From positions 1 to 64,000 of the forward strand of contig JAGKVE010000006.1 of assembly GCA_021152555.1 (NCBI GenBank): 64,000 nt of DNA, given 5' to 3'. The notes under the pieces are model-generated. The model did not search any database. It was not told the DNA's origin and saw only the letters and a list, made by a program, of their open reading frames with translations. Below are positions 49,124-58,900 of this stretch, piece after piece. The stretch is from Bacteroidia bacterium. GTDB taxonomy: Bacteria > Bacteroidota > Bacteroidia > Bacteroidales > Paludibacteraceae. The number at the start of each line of letters is the position of its first letter. Positions within the stretch are counted from its first letter, which is position 1. The position numbers were made by a program, and so were the translations under genes.

Positions 49124-52100
49124 TTGAATCACCGTAGCGTTCATTATATATTATTCTCCATCACCGTTGCGATGGCCGTCGTTGCCGGCATAATGGTCTT
49201 CCATGTGAATGTCAATGCCGACATGACAAAGTACCTTCCGGATGACTCGCAGATGAAAAGCGGTCTTGAGATCGTGGCATCCGAGTTCGGCGCGTCGGCA
49301 CAGATGTCCGGCGCCGATGTGCATGTCATGTTCGAAGGCGTGCGTCCGCAGGAGGTACCTGGTATCAGGTCACTGATGGAAGCCTATCCGGACGTACACG
49401 GCGTGTCTTACCGCTATTCGAAAGACAGCACGCATACCGTCTTCGACCTTAACGTACCGAAGTCGGTTGACCAGAAAGCATTAGGCAAGCAGATAAGCAC
49501 CCGTTTTGGCGGCAACTGTGTGGTGGAAACAAGTCAGGACGGTGCTACACCGCCTGTCTCTGTCATCATAATTGCGGCTGTCATGATTATGTTAGTGCTG
49601 TTCCTTATGGCGCAATCGTGGTTTGAACCTGTCATAATTCTTCTCACCGCCGGTTTGGCCATTGTGCTGAATATGGGAACCAACGCCTTGCTGCCATCGG
49701 TATCCATCACCACCAATTTTATAGGTTCTATACTGCAAGCGTTTCTCTCGCTCGATTACTGTATTGTGTTGCTGAACCGTTACCGTCAGGAACAGGACGA
49801 ACATACCGACAAACGCACGGCTGTCTTGGCTGCGAATAGAGCCATTAAACGCGCAGCACCGTCCATTCTGTCTTCGGCACTAACTACCGTTGTGGGCCTG
49901 CTAATGCTCTGTTTCATGCGGCTTAAAATAGGGGCGGACATGGGTATTGTATTAGCAAAGGGCGTCGTGTGCTCGCTTTTGTGTACGTTTACTGCCATGC
50001 CGGCGCTTATGATCATCTTTCGACGTACCATCAATCACACCGCCAAGAAAGCCTATGTGCCGCCTACCGACGGCCTCGCGCGCTTCATCTCACGTCATAA
50101 ACTGCCCATAGCAATCGGAGCCGTCATACTCTTTTTCGGATCATGGTACCTCTCGCGACAAACGACAATCTTCTTTTCCGCAGAAGCCGAATCGCAGATT
50201 GAGAAGGTATTCCCCTCGCCCAATCCATTTGTGCTCGTTTATAGCACTCAGGATGAGGATTCGGTCTATGGTCTGGTGGACAATCTGATGGAACAGCCTG
50301 GTATTCTGTCCGTCATCTCGTATCCGACGTTGATGTCGCAGCCTTTGACACCTACGGAAATGGCGCACCATGTGCGTTCGCTTATAACGGATTTCAAAGA
50401 CTTCATGCCAGAGGGTACAACGGTGCCTACTGAGGCCCTTGATATGCTTAATCCCGAAATGGTTCAGTTGCTCTATTACATGCACTCCAAGGATTCGGTA
50501 GAGACACAACTTGCATTCCCCGATCTGGCGCGTTTCCTTCACTCGCATGTAGTCACTAATCCGCTGTTCGCCGCCTATCTGGACGAAGATATAAAGAAAC
50601 AAATAGCATTGTTGCAGTCAATGCTTGATGTGCCTGCTGAAGAAACCGAACCGGCAACGCCATCCGCTCAAAAAGCACAGACCGGACATCGTGCGGAGCA
50701 ACGTGCTGAACAAAAACAACAAGCCTTTTCGGGGACCATTGCAGAAGACACGATACCGTTTCTGCCGCGCGAGACGATAGCGCCGCTTAATGAGACACCG
50801 GCTACCATCGTAGTGGAAAACGAGCCAGAGATCCCGGAAATGAATATCAACCGTATAGCAATCGTTCCGTTCATTGAGAAACTCAACGCCCGTCAGACCT
50901 CTGCGGTGACAGTTGAAATGCGCAAACTGACGGACACGGCGGCTATCCGTCTGCCGATGTCGGTCAACGAAATGTCTGTATATATAGGCTCTACTCTTAT
51001 CCAAACTCGCCTTGTGTATGGCTATGCACCAGGCAAAGTGAAGAAACTCAGTCCATTACAGTACGTTCATCTGCTGGTGGACGACCTTTTCAAACGCCCG
51101 GGATTGGCTGGTATGATTTCCGAAGAGCAGCGCACCTTGCTCAGCCAGCGGGCGCACCTAATGGACCTCGCTGACGAAAATGCGGCTCTTACACCGGAAG
51201 ACCTCAATATATTACTCCGTGCTTTCGGAGTAGACAACCTGAGCGAAGAGGAATTGTTGGCAATCGCAAACCCTCCCCAACCGGTAATGCCGCAGACAAC
51301 TGGCAAACAGCCGTCTGAACTGGATACACAAGCCATAGTCAATTCGGTAGCCGACATGCAGCGATTGCTCCATAGCACGGATACAACACGTGCAGTGGCT
51401 TCTGCGCCCGTTGTGAAAAAAGAACAACCGCAGACTCCGAAACACAGAGGACCATCCAAAGCCGACATGCAGGCGGAACTGTTCACCGAATTGGTATTAG
51501 AAGGAAATACATATCCGGCAGACGAAATGGCAGATAAGTTGGCGCGTCTGATGAAACTATCCGATGTCAAGTCGGCACCCGTTACGCCGGCACAAATGTC
51601 GCTTTTATATGACTATTACGCAGCGGTAAACAGTAACTGCGATACGCTCCGGCTGGGCTTTGAACCGCTCCTCGTCTATCTTTGCGACACGTTGGTGTAT
51701 GACCCGCGTCTTGCAGATATCTTGCCGGATACCATCCGTACGGAGACAACTAACATTAAAGCGCAATTGAAAGAAGGCCTGGGACAACTGCGCAAGGAAA
51801 ACCACTCGCTACTCGTTGTTCTTTCTTCACTGCCCCAGGAGTCGCCTGAGACATACGCTTTCGTTGATACGCTGACGTCTTTGGCTGATGCACTGTTGTC
51901 ACATGAGCATTATTATGTGGGCGAGTCGGTGATGTACGCAGAAATGCGCGGCGGCTTTGACCACGAGATGAACGTCGTATCGCTCCTTACAATACTCTCT
52001 ATCTTCCTGATTGTAGCTGTCACTTTCCGCTCGTTCATAGTACCTACTATCTTGGTCGTGACGGTCATGAGCGCGGTGTATGTCAACGTAGTGGTAGCAG

Positions 52101-52486
52101 GGTGGGTAACAGGTCAGATGTTATATCTCGCTTATCTTATCGTGCAGGCTATTCTCATGGGGGCTACGATCGATTACGGAATACTGTTTGCCAACTACTA
52201 CCGCGAGTTTCGCAAGACAATGCTTCCTATTGACGCCGTTTGTGTCGCGTACAGGGGCTCTATCCGGACAATTCTCACTTCCGGACTTATCATGGTAATC
52301 GGTCCAGGTGCGATGGCACTCTTTGTGGACGACCTAATGATTGCCAATATTGTCGGCTGTCTGGCCGTCGGTGCTTTCATGGCAATTGTACTCACACTAA
52401 CCGTCGTTCCTGCAGTCCTCGTGGCGCTCGATAAGTGGGTAGTGTATGGAAAGAAAAACCGTTTCTCCGGCGATGAACAAGAATAA
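49124..52486 (+). CDS. MMPL/RND-family membrane exporter
   Basis: This 1120-residue protein has the duplicated RND layout of MMPL transporters: a first helix (about 8-26), a periplasmic loop with NADMTKYLPDDSQM, a bundle of helices at about 145-310, a long periplasmic part (about 340-930), and a second bundle at about 945-1110 with MNVVSLLTILSIFLIVAV. The gene has no ATG; the TTG at 49124 is the only start that includes the first helix. The second periplasmic part contains a Gln/Ala-rich insert. It is about 35 bases after the pseudouridine synthase. Substrates of Bacteroidota homologues are mostly lipids or lipid-linked molecules. Confidence 0.87.
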   Translation: MNHRSVHYILFSITVAMAVVAGIMVFHVNVNADMTKYLPDDSQMKSGLEIVASEFGASAQMSGADVHVMFEGVRPQEVPGIRSLMEAYPDVHGVSYRYSKDSTHTVFDLNVPKSVDQKALGKQISTRFGGNCVVETSQDGATPPVSVIIIAAVMIMLVLFLMAQSWFEPVIILLTAGLAIVLNMGTNALLPSVSITTNFIGSILQAFLSLDYCIVLLNRYRQEQDEHTDKRTAVLAANRAIKRAAPSILSSALTTVVGLLMLCFMRLKIGADMGIVLAKGVVCSLLCTFTAMPALMIIFRRTINHTAKKAYVPPTDGLARFISRHKLPIAIGAVILFFGSWYLSRQTTIFFSAEAESQIEKVFPSPNPFVLVYSTQDEDSVYGLVDNLMEQPGILSVISYPTLMSQPLTPTEMAHHVRSLITDFKDFMPEGTTVPTEALDMLNPEMVQLLYYMHSKDSVETQLAFPDLARFLHSHVVTNPLFAAYLDEDIKKQIALLQSMLDVPAEETEPATPSAQKAQTGHRAEQRAEQKQQAFSGTIAEDTIPFLPRETIAPLNETPATIVVENEPEIPEMNINRIAIVPFIEKLNARQTSAVTVEMRKLTDTAAIRLPMSVNEMSVYIGSTLIQTRLVYGYAPGKVKKLSPLQYVHLLVDDLFKRPGLAGMISEEQRTLLSQRAHLMDLADENAALTPEDLNILLRAFGVDNLSEEELLAIANPPQPVMPQTTGKQPSELDTQAIVNSVADMQRLLHSTDTTRAVASAPVVKKEQPQTPKHRGPSKADMQAELFTELVLEGNTYPADEMADKLARLMKLSDVKSAPVTPAQMSLLYDYYAAVNSNCDTLRLGFEPLLVYLCDTLVYDPRLADILPDTIRTETTNIKAQLKEGLGQLRKENHSLLVVLSSLPQESPETYAFVDTLTSLADALLSHEHYYVGESVMYAEMRGGFDHEMNVVSLLTILSIFLIVAVTFRSFIVPTILVVTVMSAVYVNVVVAGWVTGQMLYLAYLIVQAILMGATIDYGILFANYYREFRKTMLPIDAVCVAYRGSIRTILTSGLIMVIGPGAMALFVDDLMIANIVGCLAVGAFMAIVLTLTVVPAVLVALDKWVVYGKKNRFSGDEQE

Positions 52487-53327
52487 TGAGCAATGGGATA
52501 TGACCATCACGCCACGTGATAGGCTGCTTGCGTTGGATTGGCGGGAAATATGGCGTTACAGAGATATGTTTGTGCTCTTTGTAGAACGCAATTTTCGTAC
52601 GGCGTACAAACAGACCATTCTCGGACCTCTTTGGTTCATTATAACGCCTGTGCTGTCTGTTATTGTTTATGTGGCGGTTTTCGGCGGAATAGCCAATATC
52701 CCTACGGACGGCATACCCCCAATACTGTTTTATCTGTTAGGCATTTCGGTGTGGGGCTATTTCTCCTCTTGCGTCAGCGCAACCTCCAACTCATTCGTTA
52801 CTAACGCCGATATTTTCGGGAAAGTCTATTTCCCGCGCATTATAATGCCCATTGTAGCGGTTACCACTAATCTGCTGACCTTTGCTATACAACTTGTTAT
52901 TTTTGCAGCGTTTTATATCTATTACGCGGCAACGGGAACGGAACTTGCTATTCACTGGCAGGTAGTTCTTTTTCCTTTTCTTATTCTGCTGCTTGCGTTT
53001 ATGGCTGTCGGATTTGGAATGATTTTTTCATCACTGACGACCAAGTACCGCGACCTGCAGGTAATGCTCAATAAAATCATTTCGCTATGGGTGTACGTTA
53101 CGCCGGTTATCTATCCTTTGAGTCTTGTACGCAATCCTAAACTGCATATGGCTATGTCTCTCAATCCTGTTACACCGGTTATGGAAGCCGTCAAATACTC
53201 GTTGCTCGGGCAGGGACAGTTCTCTTGGCTTTGGCTGGGATACAGCACGGTCTTCACGCTCTTTTTGCTTGTAGTGGGGCTGATGTTGTTCAATAAAGTA
53301 CAAAAATCATTCATGGACACCGTCTGA
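52473..53327 (+). CDS. ABC-2 type permease (polysaccharide export family), first of pair
   Basis: This 284-residue protein has the Wzm/ABC2_membrane layout: an amphipathic N-terminal segment (FVERNFRTAYKQTILGPLWFIITP) and six hydrophobic segments. The ATG at 52473 overlaps the exporter gene by 14 bases and gives the same length as the downstream paralogue, so it is preferred to the in-frame start at 52446. Such permeases export O-antigen or capsule with an ATPase, but no ATPase gene is nearby. Confidence 0.85.
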   Translation: MNKNNEQWDMTITPRDRLLALDWREIWRYRDMFVLFVERNFRTAYKQTILGPLWFIITPVLSVIVYVAVFGGIANIPTDGIPPILFYLLGISVWGYFSSCVSATSNSFVTNADIFGKVYFPRIIMPIVAVTTNLLTFAIQLVIFAAFYIYYAATGTELAIHWQVVLFPFLILLLAFMAVGFGMIFSSLTTKYRDLQVMLNKIISLWVYVTPVIYPLSLVRNPKLHMAMSLNPVTPVMEAVKYSLLGQGQFSWLWLGYSTVFTLFLLVVGLMLFNKVQKSFMDTV

Positions 53328-53331
53328 ACAA

Positions 53332-54186
53332 ATGGTTAATGACTTTACATATTGGACGACTCAAATCACCCCTGACACGTATGTGAAAGGGTTGGGACTG
53401 CGCGAACTATGGCAGAAACGCTACCTCATATGGCTTTTTGTCAAACGCGATATAACGGTTCAGTTCAAGCAGACCATCTTTGGTATGGGCTGGTATTTCA
53501 TTTCGCCGTTGTTCTCAATGTTCATGTACATTGTAGTATTCGGGCGTATTGCCGGCATCCCGACAGATGATATTCCTCAGCCCGTTTTCTATCTCAGCGG
53601 AATATGCTTGTGGGAGTATTTCTCCGAGTGCCTCACGGCGGTTTCCAATACTTTTCAAACGAATGCCAATCTCTTCGGAAAAGTATATTTCCCGCGGTTG
53701 GTATCGCCCGTTTCGGTAGTCATCTCGAAAATTTTCCGTTTCTCGCTGCAGTTAGGTATGTTCATTATCGTCTATTTGTTCTTCGTCTGCAAAGGTGTTC
53801 ATTTGTGCCCGACGTGGTATTTGTTCTTATTCCCTGTGCTGCTGCTGCAGATTCAGGGTTTGGCACTTGGCGTGGGTCTTATTATATCATCGTTGACAAC
53901 CAAGTACCGTGACTTGACAAACTTTTTCGGCGTTTTCGTGTCCCTATGGATGTACGCCACGCCAATCGTTTATCCGCTCAGCTACGTGACTAACCCTACG
54001 CTGCATAAGTTAATGCTCTTCAACCCCATGACGGCTGTTATAGAGACGTTTAAGTATGGTGCTTACGGATCAGGACAGTTTTCATGGCAGGCTTTAGGTT
54101 ACAGCACTTTATGCACGTTTGTGCTACTGATTATCGGGATCACTATGTTTAACCGCAAACAGAAATTTTTTATAGATACCATATAG
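53332..54186 (+). CDS. ABC-2 type permease (polysaccharide export family), second of pair
   Basis: This 284-residue paralogue of the preceding gene shares the motifs FVKRDITVQFKQTIFGMGWYFISP, NANLFGKVYFPRL, SSLTTKYRDLTNF, TPIVYPLS and NPMTAVIETFKYGAYGSGQFSW. The pair looks like a duplication that may form a heterodimer. The aminotransferase gene starts 1 base after its stop. Confidence 0.85.
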   Translation: MVNDFTYWTTQITPDTYVKGLGLRELWQKRYLIWLFVKRDITVQFKQTIFGMGWYFISPLFSMFMYIVVFGRIAGIPTDDIPQPVFYLSGICLWEYFSECLTAVSNTFQTNANLFGKVYFPRLVSPVSVVISKIFRFSLQLGMFIIVYLFFVCKGVHLCPTWYLFLFPVLLLQIQGLALGVGLIISSLTTKYRDLTNFFGVFVSLWMYATPIVYPLSYVTNPTLHKLMLFNPMTAVIETFKYGAYGSGQFSWQALGYSTLCTFVLLIIGITMFNRKQKFFIDTI

Positions 54187-54187
54187 T

Positions 54188-55360
54188 ATGCAAATCTCTG
54201 ACCGTGTACTTAATATTGCAGCGTCCCAAAGCATTGTAATGACCGCCCGCGCCAAGCAGATGAAAGCGGCTGGCGTTGATGTAATCAGCATGTCTTTAGG
54301 CGAACCGGATATGGACACACCCGAACATATTCGCCGTGCGGCACAAGAGGCAATTGATAATCATTGGTCGCATTATGGTCCCGTCCCCGGATTGCAGTCG
54401 CTCCGTACTGCAATAGCAGCACGCCAAAACAACGTTATAGGTAATGTTATCCAATGGGAGGCGGAGAATACAATAGTGAGTGTAGGTGCCAAAATGGCAA
54501 TATATAATGCAATCCAAACGGCTGTAAACCAGGGAGATGAAGTGATTGTGCCGATGCCATCTTGGGTCAGTTATACCGAAATGGTCAAATTGGCATCTGG
54601 AGTAGTTGTTCCGGTACAGACGCAATTTGAGAACGACTATCGTCTAACGCCGCAAGAACTGAAGGCTGCACTTACTTCCCGTACGAGATTGCTAATCCTT
54701 TGCTCGCCTAATAATCCAACAGGAACAGTCTATTCAAAAGCTCAGTTGGACGCGTTAGTCGAAGTGCTGCGCAATTATCCGGAGGTAACAATATTGTCGG
54801 ATGAAATATACGCAGGCTTGACGTATGACTGCGATGCTCCGAGCATGGCCTCTTTTCCCGATATTGCCGACCGCCTTGTTATCATCAACGGCGTAAGCAA
54901 ATCCTACGCAATGACGGGCTATCGGATAGGATGGCTGCTTACGAAGAACAGAGCCTTCCTTAACGCCTGCATCCGGTTACAAGGACAGCAACTGACCTGC
55001 GCTACAATTATCGCGCAGAAAGCGGCAGAGACCGCATTGACAGGACCGCAAAAATGTGTGGAGGAAATGCGACATGTGTTTGCAGAACGACGCGAATTGA
55101 TATGCCGTATGGCGGCCGATATACCCGGATTCAAATTCCATCAGCCGCATGGTGCATTTTATATTTTTCCGGATGTATCAGCGATTTCTGGCGGAGATGA
55201 ATTGGCGGAATATCTATTAGAAAATGCCCATGTGGCGGTGGTCCCCGGTTCTGCTTTCGGATGTCCTTCTTGTATTCGTCTTTCATATGCAATCAGTACA
55301 GAAGAAATAGCAGAAGCGATGCTTCGTATACGCCATGCAGTCGGGAATTATAAGCACTAA
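54188..55360 (+). CDS. Pyridoxal-phosphate aminotransferase (AAT class I, aspartate type)
   Basis: This 390-residue enzyme has the class I aminotransferase hallmarks: SLGEPDMDTP near the N-terminus, SPNNPTGTVYS, the Asp in LSDEIYAGL and the PLP lysine in NGVSKSYAMTGYRIGW. It most resembles aspartate or prephenate-type transaminases (family I-gamma). It is nearly coupled to the permease pair, so it shares their transcript. Confidence 0.9.
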   Translation: MQISDRVLNIAASQSIVMTARAKQMKAAGVDVISMSLGEPDMDTPEHIRRAAQEAIDNHWSHYGPVPGLQSLRTAIAARQNNVIGNVIQWEAENTIVSVGAKMAIYNAIQTAVNQGDEVIVPMPSWVSYTEMVKLASGVVVPVQTQFENDYRLTPQELKAALTSRTRLLILCSPNNPTGTVYSKAQLDALVEVLRNYPEVTILSDEIYAGLTYDCDAPSMASFPDIADRLVIINGVSKSYAMTGYRIGWLLTKNRAFLNACIRLQGQQLTCATIIAQKAAETALTGPQKCVEEMRHVFAERRELICRMAADIPGFKFHQPHGAFYIFPDVSAISGGDELAEYLLENAHVAVVPGSAFGCPSCIRLSYAISTEEIAEAMLRIRHAVGNYKH

Positions 55361-55394
55361 AATCATTGTTGATATTACAGCTAAATAGCATTAT

Positions 55395-55420
55395 AAGCGT
55401 CTTTTAGGCGCTTTTTTTTA
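55395..55420 (+). terminator. Terminator after the aminotransferase gene
   Basis: AAGCG (55395-55399) pairs with CGCTT (55409-55413), followed by eight T residues. Confidence 0.78.
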
Positions 55421-55436
55421 TGTTTTACATAAAATA

Positions 55437-55468
55437 TTTGCATATGTGCAAAATTTTTTGTATCTTTG
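55437..55468 (+). promoter_or_regulatory. Promoter of the korA operon
   Basis: TTTG at 55437-55440 and TATCTTTG at 55461-55468 with 20-base spacing, about 30 bases before the korA start. Confidence 0.8.
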
Positions 55469-55498
55469 CGCTCGAATTTGCAAATAGTATTTGTAGTA

Positions 55499-57391
55499 AT
55501 GCAGCAAGTAGTAGTTCGATTTTGTGGAGACTCAGGTGATGGAATGCAGCTGACAGGTAATATGTTTGCCCAATTGGCAGCTGAAATGGGTCACGAAATT
55601 TCTACATTGCCGGATTTTCCGGCCGAGATTAGAGCGCCGCAAGGTACATTAGGCGGCGTGAGCGCTTTCCAAGTTGAGTTAGGTCATGAGGTATACACTT
55701 CGGGCGACAAAGCGGATGTAATTGTAGCGATGAATGCTGCGGCACTCAAAGTTTGTACGCTAGGGAGCCATTTTAATCATCCACAGGCGCTTTTCGATGA
55801 TGATTTTGCACTCTATCACCGACATGCGATTGTTATCGTAGATACTGATTTCTTGGCGGAAAAGGACTTAGAGAAAGCACAGTTTCACACGAACAATCCA
55901 TTCACGGAACTCGGTGTTCCTGAGACGGTGCAGATTGTGCCGGTAGCGCTGACAACACTGACAAAAGAGGCACTGAAAGACAGCGGAATGGATAATAAGT
56001 CCATACTCAAATGCCGTAACATGTTTGCTTTGGGCTTGATTTATTGGCTGTTTGACGAGCCGATGGAAAAAGCAATCCGCTTACTAGAAGAAAAATTCAA
56101 AAAGAAACCGGCACTTGTAGCACCGAACTCCAAGGTGATGGTTGACGGTTATAATTACGGTCAGAATCTTGCACTTTCTGTTAATCAGATTCATCTGGAC
56201 GATGTCTCATTGACTAATCATTCCATCAACTCATCATTGCTCCACGGGCACTTTACTTCAATTGCAGGAAACAAGGCAACGGCATGGGGCCTGATTGCAG
56301 CAGCAGAGAAAGCTGGAAAACGGCTGTTCTTGGGATCGTATCCGATAACTCCGGCAACGGACATTTTGCACGAATTGGCAGCCCGCAAGGACATGAATGT
56401 AATGGCGATTCAAGCAGAGGATGAGATAGCTGGCGTATGTACGGCTATCGGCGCCGCTTTTGCAGGTGATCTGGCATGTACGAGTACTTCCGGTCCCGGA
56501 CTAAGTCTCAAAAGCGAGGCAATAGGTCTGGCGGTCATGGCAGAACTGCCGTTGGTGGTAATTGATGTTCAACGTGGAGGCCCATCAACGGGTCTTCCGA
56601 CAAAAACAGAACAAACGGATTTGCTCCAAGCGTTGTATGGTCGAAATGGAGAGTGCCCAGCGGTAGTGATTGCCGCATCAAGTAGCGCTAATTGTTTTGA
56701 TTTTGCATATGAAGCATGCCGTATAGCATTAGAGAATATGACGCCGGTTATCCTTATGACTGATACCTATCTGGCCAATGGAACGGCTTTATGGCGTGTC
56801 CCGAAACTTGCAGACCTCCCGAAAATCAGGCCGCAAGGCGTACCTGAAGAATTGAAAGGCCATTATAATCCTGCGTTACGTGACGAACGTGGCGTTCGGT
56901 ATTGGGCATATCCAGGAATGGAAGGATTCGAGCATAGAAACATTGGCTTGGAACGCGATGCACAGAAAGGAACCATCTCCACCAATCCTGAAAACCATGA
57001 ACTGATGATACTTGCCCGTAAACATAAGATAGAGCAGATAGCGAACTCAGTTCCGGACCTAAAAGTAATAAGTGGCCAAATTGTATATGAAAAAATGGCA
57101 AACAAGGACATCGTCCTTGTAGGTTGGGGAAGTACAGAGGGACACTTGCATGCCGCGGCGAACGAGATAGGTTGCGATCTCGCGCAGTTTAACTATATTT
57201 GCCCGCTACCGCGTAATACATATGATGTGCTGAGTAAATACAAGCGTATTATTGTATGTGAACTCAATACAGGTCAATTTGCAACCTATCTGCGCGCGCA
57301 GTTCCCAGGACTTATGTTTGAACAATATAATGAAATACAAGGTCAACCATTTGCCGTTGAGCGTATTGTTAACTATGTTAAATCTAACTGA
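55499..57391 (+). CDS. korA: 2-oxoglutarate:ferredoxin oxidoreductase, fused gamma-alpha subunit
   Basis: This 630-residue subunit joins an N-terminal gamma domain (GDSGDGMQLTGNMFAQLAAEMG, about 1-185) to the alpha (pyrimidine-binding) domain from about 200 (KATAWGLIAAAEKAGKRLFLGSYPITPATDILHEL). With KorB it oxidises 2-oxoglutarate to succinyl-CoA and reduces ferredoxin, usual in anaerobic Bacteroidota. The frame is open upstream, but the ATG at 55499 lies properly after the promoter. korB follows after 2 bases. Confidence 0.92.
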   Translation: MQQVVVRFCGDSGDGMQLTGNMFAQLAAEMGHEISTLPDFPAEIRAPQGTLGGVSAFQVELGHEVYTSGDKADVIVAMNAAALKVCTLGSHFNHPQALFDDDFALYHRHAIVIVDTDFLAEKDLEKAQFHTNNPFTELGVPETVQIVPVALTTLTKEALKDSGMDNKSILKCRNMFALGLIYWLFDEPMEKAIRLLEEKFKKKPALVAPNSKVMVDGYNYGQNLALSVNQIHLDDVSLTNHSINSSLLHGHFTSIAGNKATAWGLIAAAEKAGKRLFLGSYPITPATDILHELAARKDMNVMAIQAEDEIAGVCTAIGAAFAGDLACTSTSGPGLSLKSEAIGLAVMAELPLVVIDVQRGGPSTGLPTKTEQTDLLQALYGRNGECPAVVIAASSSANCFDFAYEACRIALENMTPVILMTDTYLANGTALWRVPKLADLPKIRPQGVPEELKGHYNPALRDERGVRYWAYPGMEGFEHRNIGLERDAQKGTISTNPENHELMILARKHKIEQIANSVPDLKVISGQIVYEKMANKDIVLVGWGSTEGHLHAAANEIGCDLAQFNYICPLPRNTYDVLSKYKRIIVCELNTGQFATYLRAQFPGLMFEQYNEIQGQPFAVERIVNYVKSN

Positions 57392-57393
57392 TT

Positions 57394-58395
57394 ATGGAAG
57401 CAAGTCAATTTAAATCGGATCAATACGTTCGTTTCTGTCCAGGATGCGGTGATCATGCCATCTGTATGGCGCTTCAAAAAGCGATGGCGCAGATAGGTAT
57501 TCCAACGCATCAGGTGGCAGTAATTTCCGGTATCGGTTGCTCAAGCCGAATGCCGCATTATCTCAATACATATGGATTTAATACTATTCACGGTCGCGGC
57601 GGTGCCATTGCAACAGGAGTCAAGACTTCGCACCCGGAGTTGACCGTATGGCAGATGAGCGGCGACGGAGACTGTCTAGCAATAGGTGGAAATCATTTTA
57701 TTCACGAGATTCGCCGGAATGTGGATATTAATATATGCATGTTTAACAACCGTATATATGGCTTGACAAAAGGGCAATATTCACCAACAAGCCCTAAAGG
57801 GTTTGTAAGCAAATCCAGCCCTTTTGGAACAGTTGAACGTCCTTTTATTCCAGCAGACTTAGTGCTTGGTGCGCGCGGAACTTTTTTTGCACGCGCGTTA
57901 GATGTAGATGTGCCGGTAACGGTTGATTGCCTTGTAGCTGCTCAGCGGCATAAAGGAGCATCAGTAGTTGAATGCCTTGTCAACTGCGTCATCTTTAATA
58001 ACGGGACACACGCGTGGGTGGCGGACCGCGAACAAAGGGCAGAGCATTCTATAGTTCTCAAGCATGGTGAGAAAATGATTTTCGGCATAGAGAGAGATAA
58101 AGGATTAACTGTCGAAATAGACAAGAATACGTTTATTCCGCAAATAGTGGTAGTGCCGGCAGATGACCCGCGTGTACTGACTCACGATGCACATCAGCAA
58201 GATCCTACCATTCAGCGTCTTCTTGCTTTGATGGGACAGGAAAACGGTTTGCCGGTAGCATTGGGAGTCATACGGGATGTGGAAGCAGAAACTTATAACG
58301 ATGCTGTCAACAATCAAATAGCGGAAGTGCATTCGAAAACAAATGTGCACTCATTTGATGAATTGACCGCTACACTGGATAGATGGGAAATGTAA
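57394..58395 (+). CDS. korB: 2-oxoglutarate:ferredoxin oxidoreductase, beta subunit
   Basis: This 333-residue subunit binds thiamine diphosphate: GDGDCLAIGGNHFIHEIRRN and NNRIYGLTKGQYSPTS form the cofactor site, and FCPGCGDHA gives the N-terminal cysteine pair. It is the partner of the fused subunit just upstream. Confidence 0.93.
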   Translation: MEASQFKSDQYVRFCPGCGDHAICMALQKAMAQIGIPTHQVAVISGIGCSSRMPHYLNTYGFNTIHGRGGAIATGVKTSHPELTVWQMSGDGDCLAIGGNHFIHEIRRNVDINICMFNNRIYGLTKGQYSPTSPKGFVSKSSPFGTVERPFIPADLVLGARGTFFARALDVDVPVTVDCLVAAQRHKGASVVECLVNCVIFNNGTHAWVADREQRAEHSIVLKHGEKMIFGIERDKGLTVEIDKNTFIPQIVVVPADDPRVLTHDAHQQDPTIQRLLALMGQENGLPVALGVIRDVEAETYNDAVNNQIAEVHSKTNVHSFDELTATLDRWEM

Positions 58396-58417
58396 ATAAT
58401 TTAACCTTAGAAATAAT

Positions 58418-58900
58418 ATGAAAGAATACAATCTGAATGTTTCGATGCACTCTTACCAATGGGAAGAGTTGACGGATGAGCAACGTGAAGTAGTAACTAT
58501 TGCCAAAGAACAAACCGATCGTAGCTACTGTCCTTACAGCCGCTATCATGTTGGAGCTGCTGCCAAGTTAGCTAACGGCGAAATTGTTCGTGGCTGCAAT
58601 CAAGAGAATGCTGCATATCCAAGTGGCTTATGTGCAGAGCGTTCCGCCTTGTTTGCAGCAGGAGCTCAGTATCCGGATGAACCTGTGACGATGTTGGCGA
58701 TAGCTTGTTATACAGGCGGGCATTTTACTAAAGAACCCGGTTCGCCTTGCGGTGCCTGCCGCCAAGTAATGCTCGAAACTGAACATCGTTATGGAGGGAA
58801 GATGCAAGTGTTGCTCTACGGTGAAAATGAAACATATATATTTGACTCAGCGGCTGATTTACTGCCGCTCACATTTGTAAGCGAGAATCTAAAAGGTTGA
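58418..58900 (+). CDS. cdd: Cytidine deaminase
   Basis: This 160-residue homotetrameric-type enzyme has the zinc motifs CAERSALF (Cys, catalytic Glu) and PCGACRQ. It converts cytidine to uridine in pyrimidine salvage. Its TGA stop overlaps the TTG start of the next gene. Confidence 0.94.
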   Translation: MKEYNLNVSMHSYQWEELTDEQREVVTIAKEQTDRSYCPYSRYHVGAAAKLANGEIVRGCNQENAAYPSGLCAERSALFAAGAQYPDEPVTMLAIACYTGGHFTKEPGSPCGACRQVMLETEHRYGGKMQVLLYGENETYIFDSAADLLPLTFVSENLKG

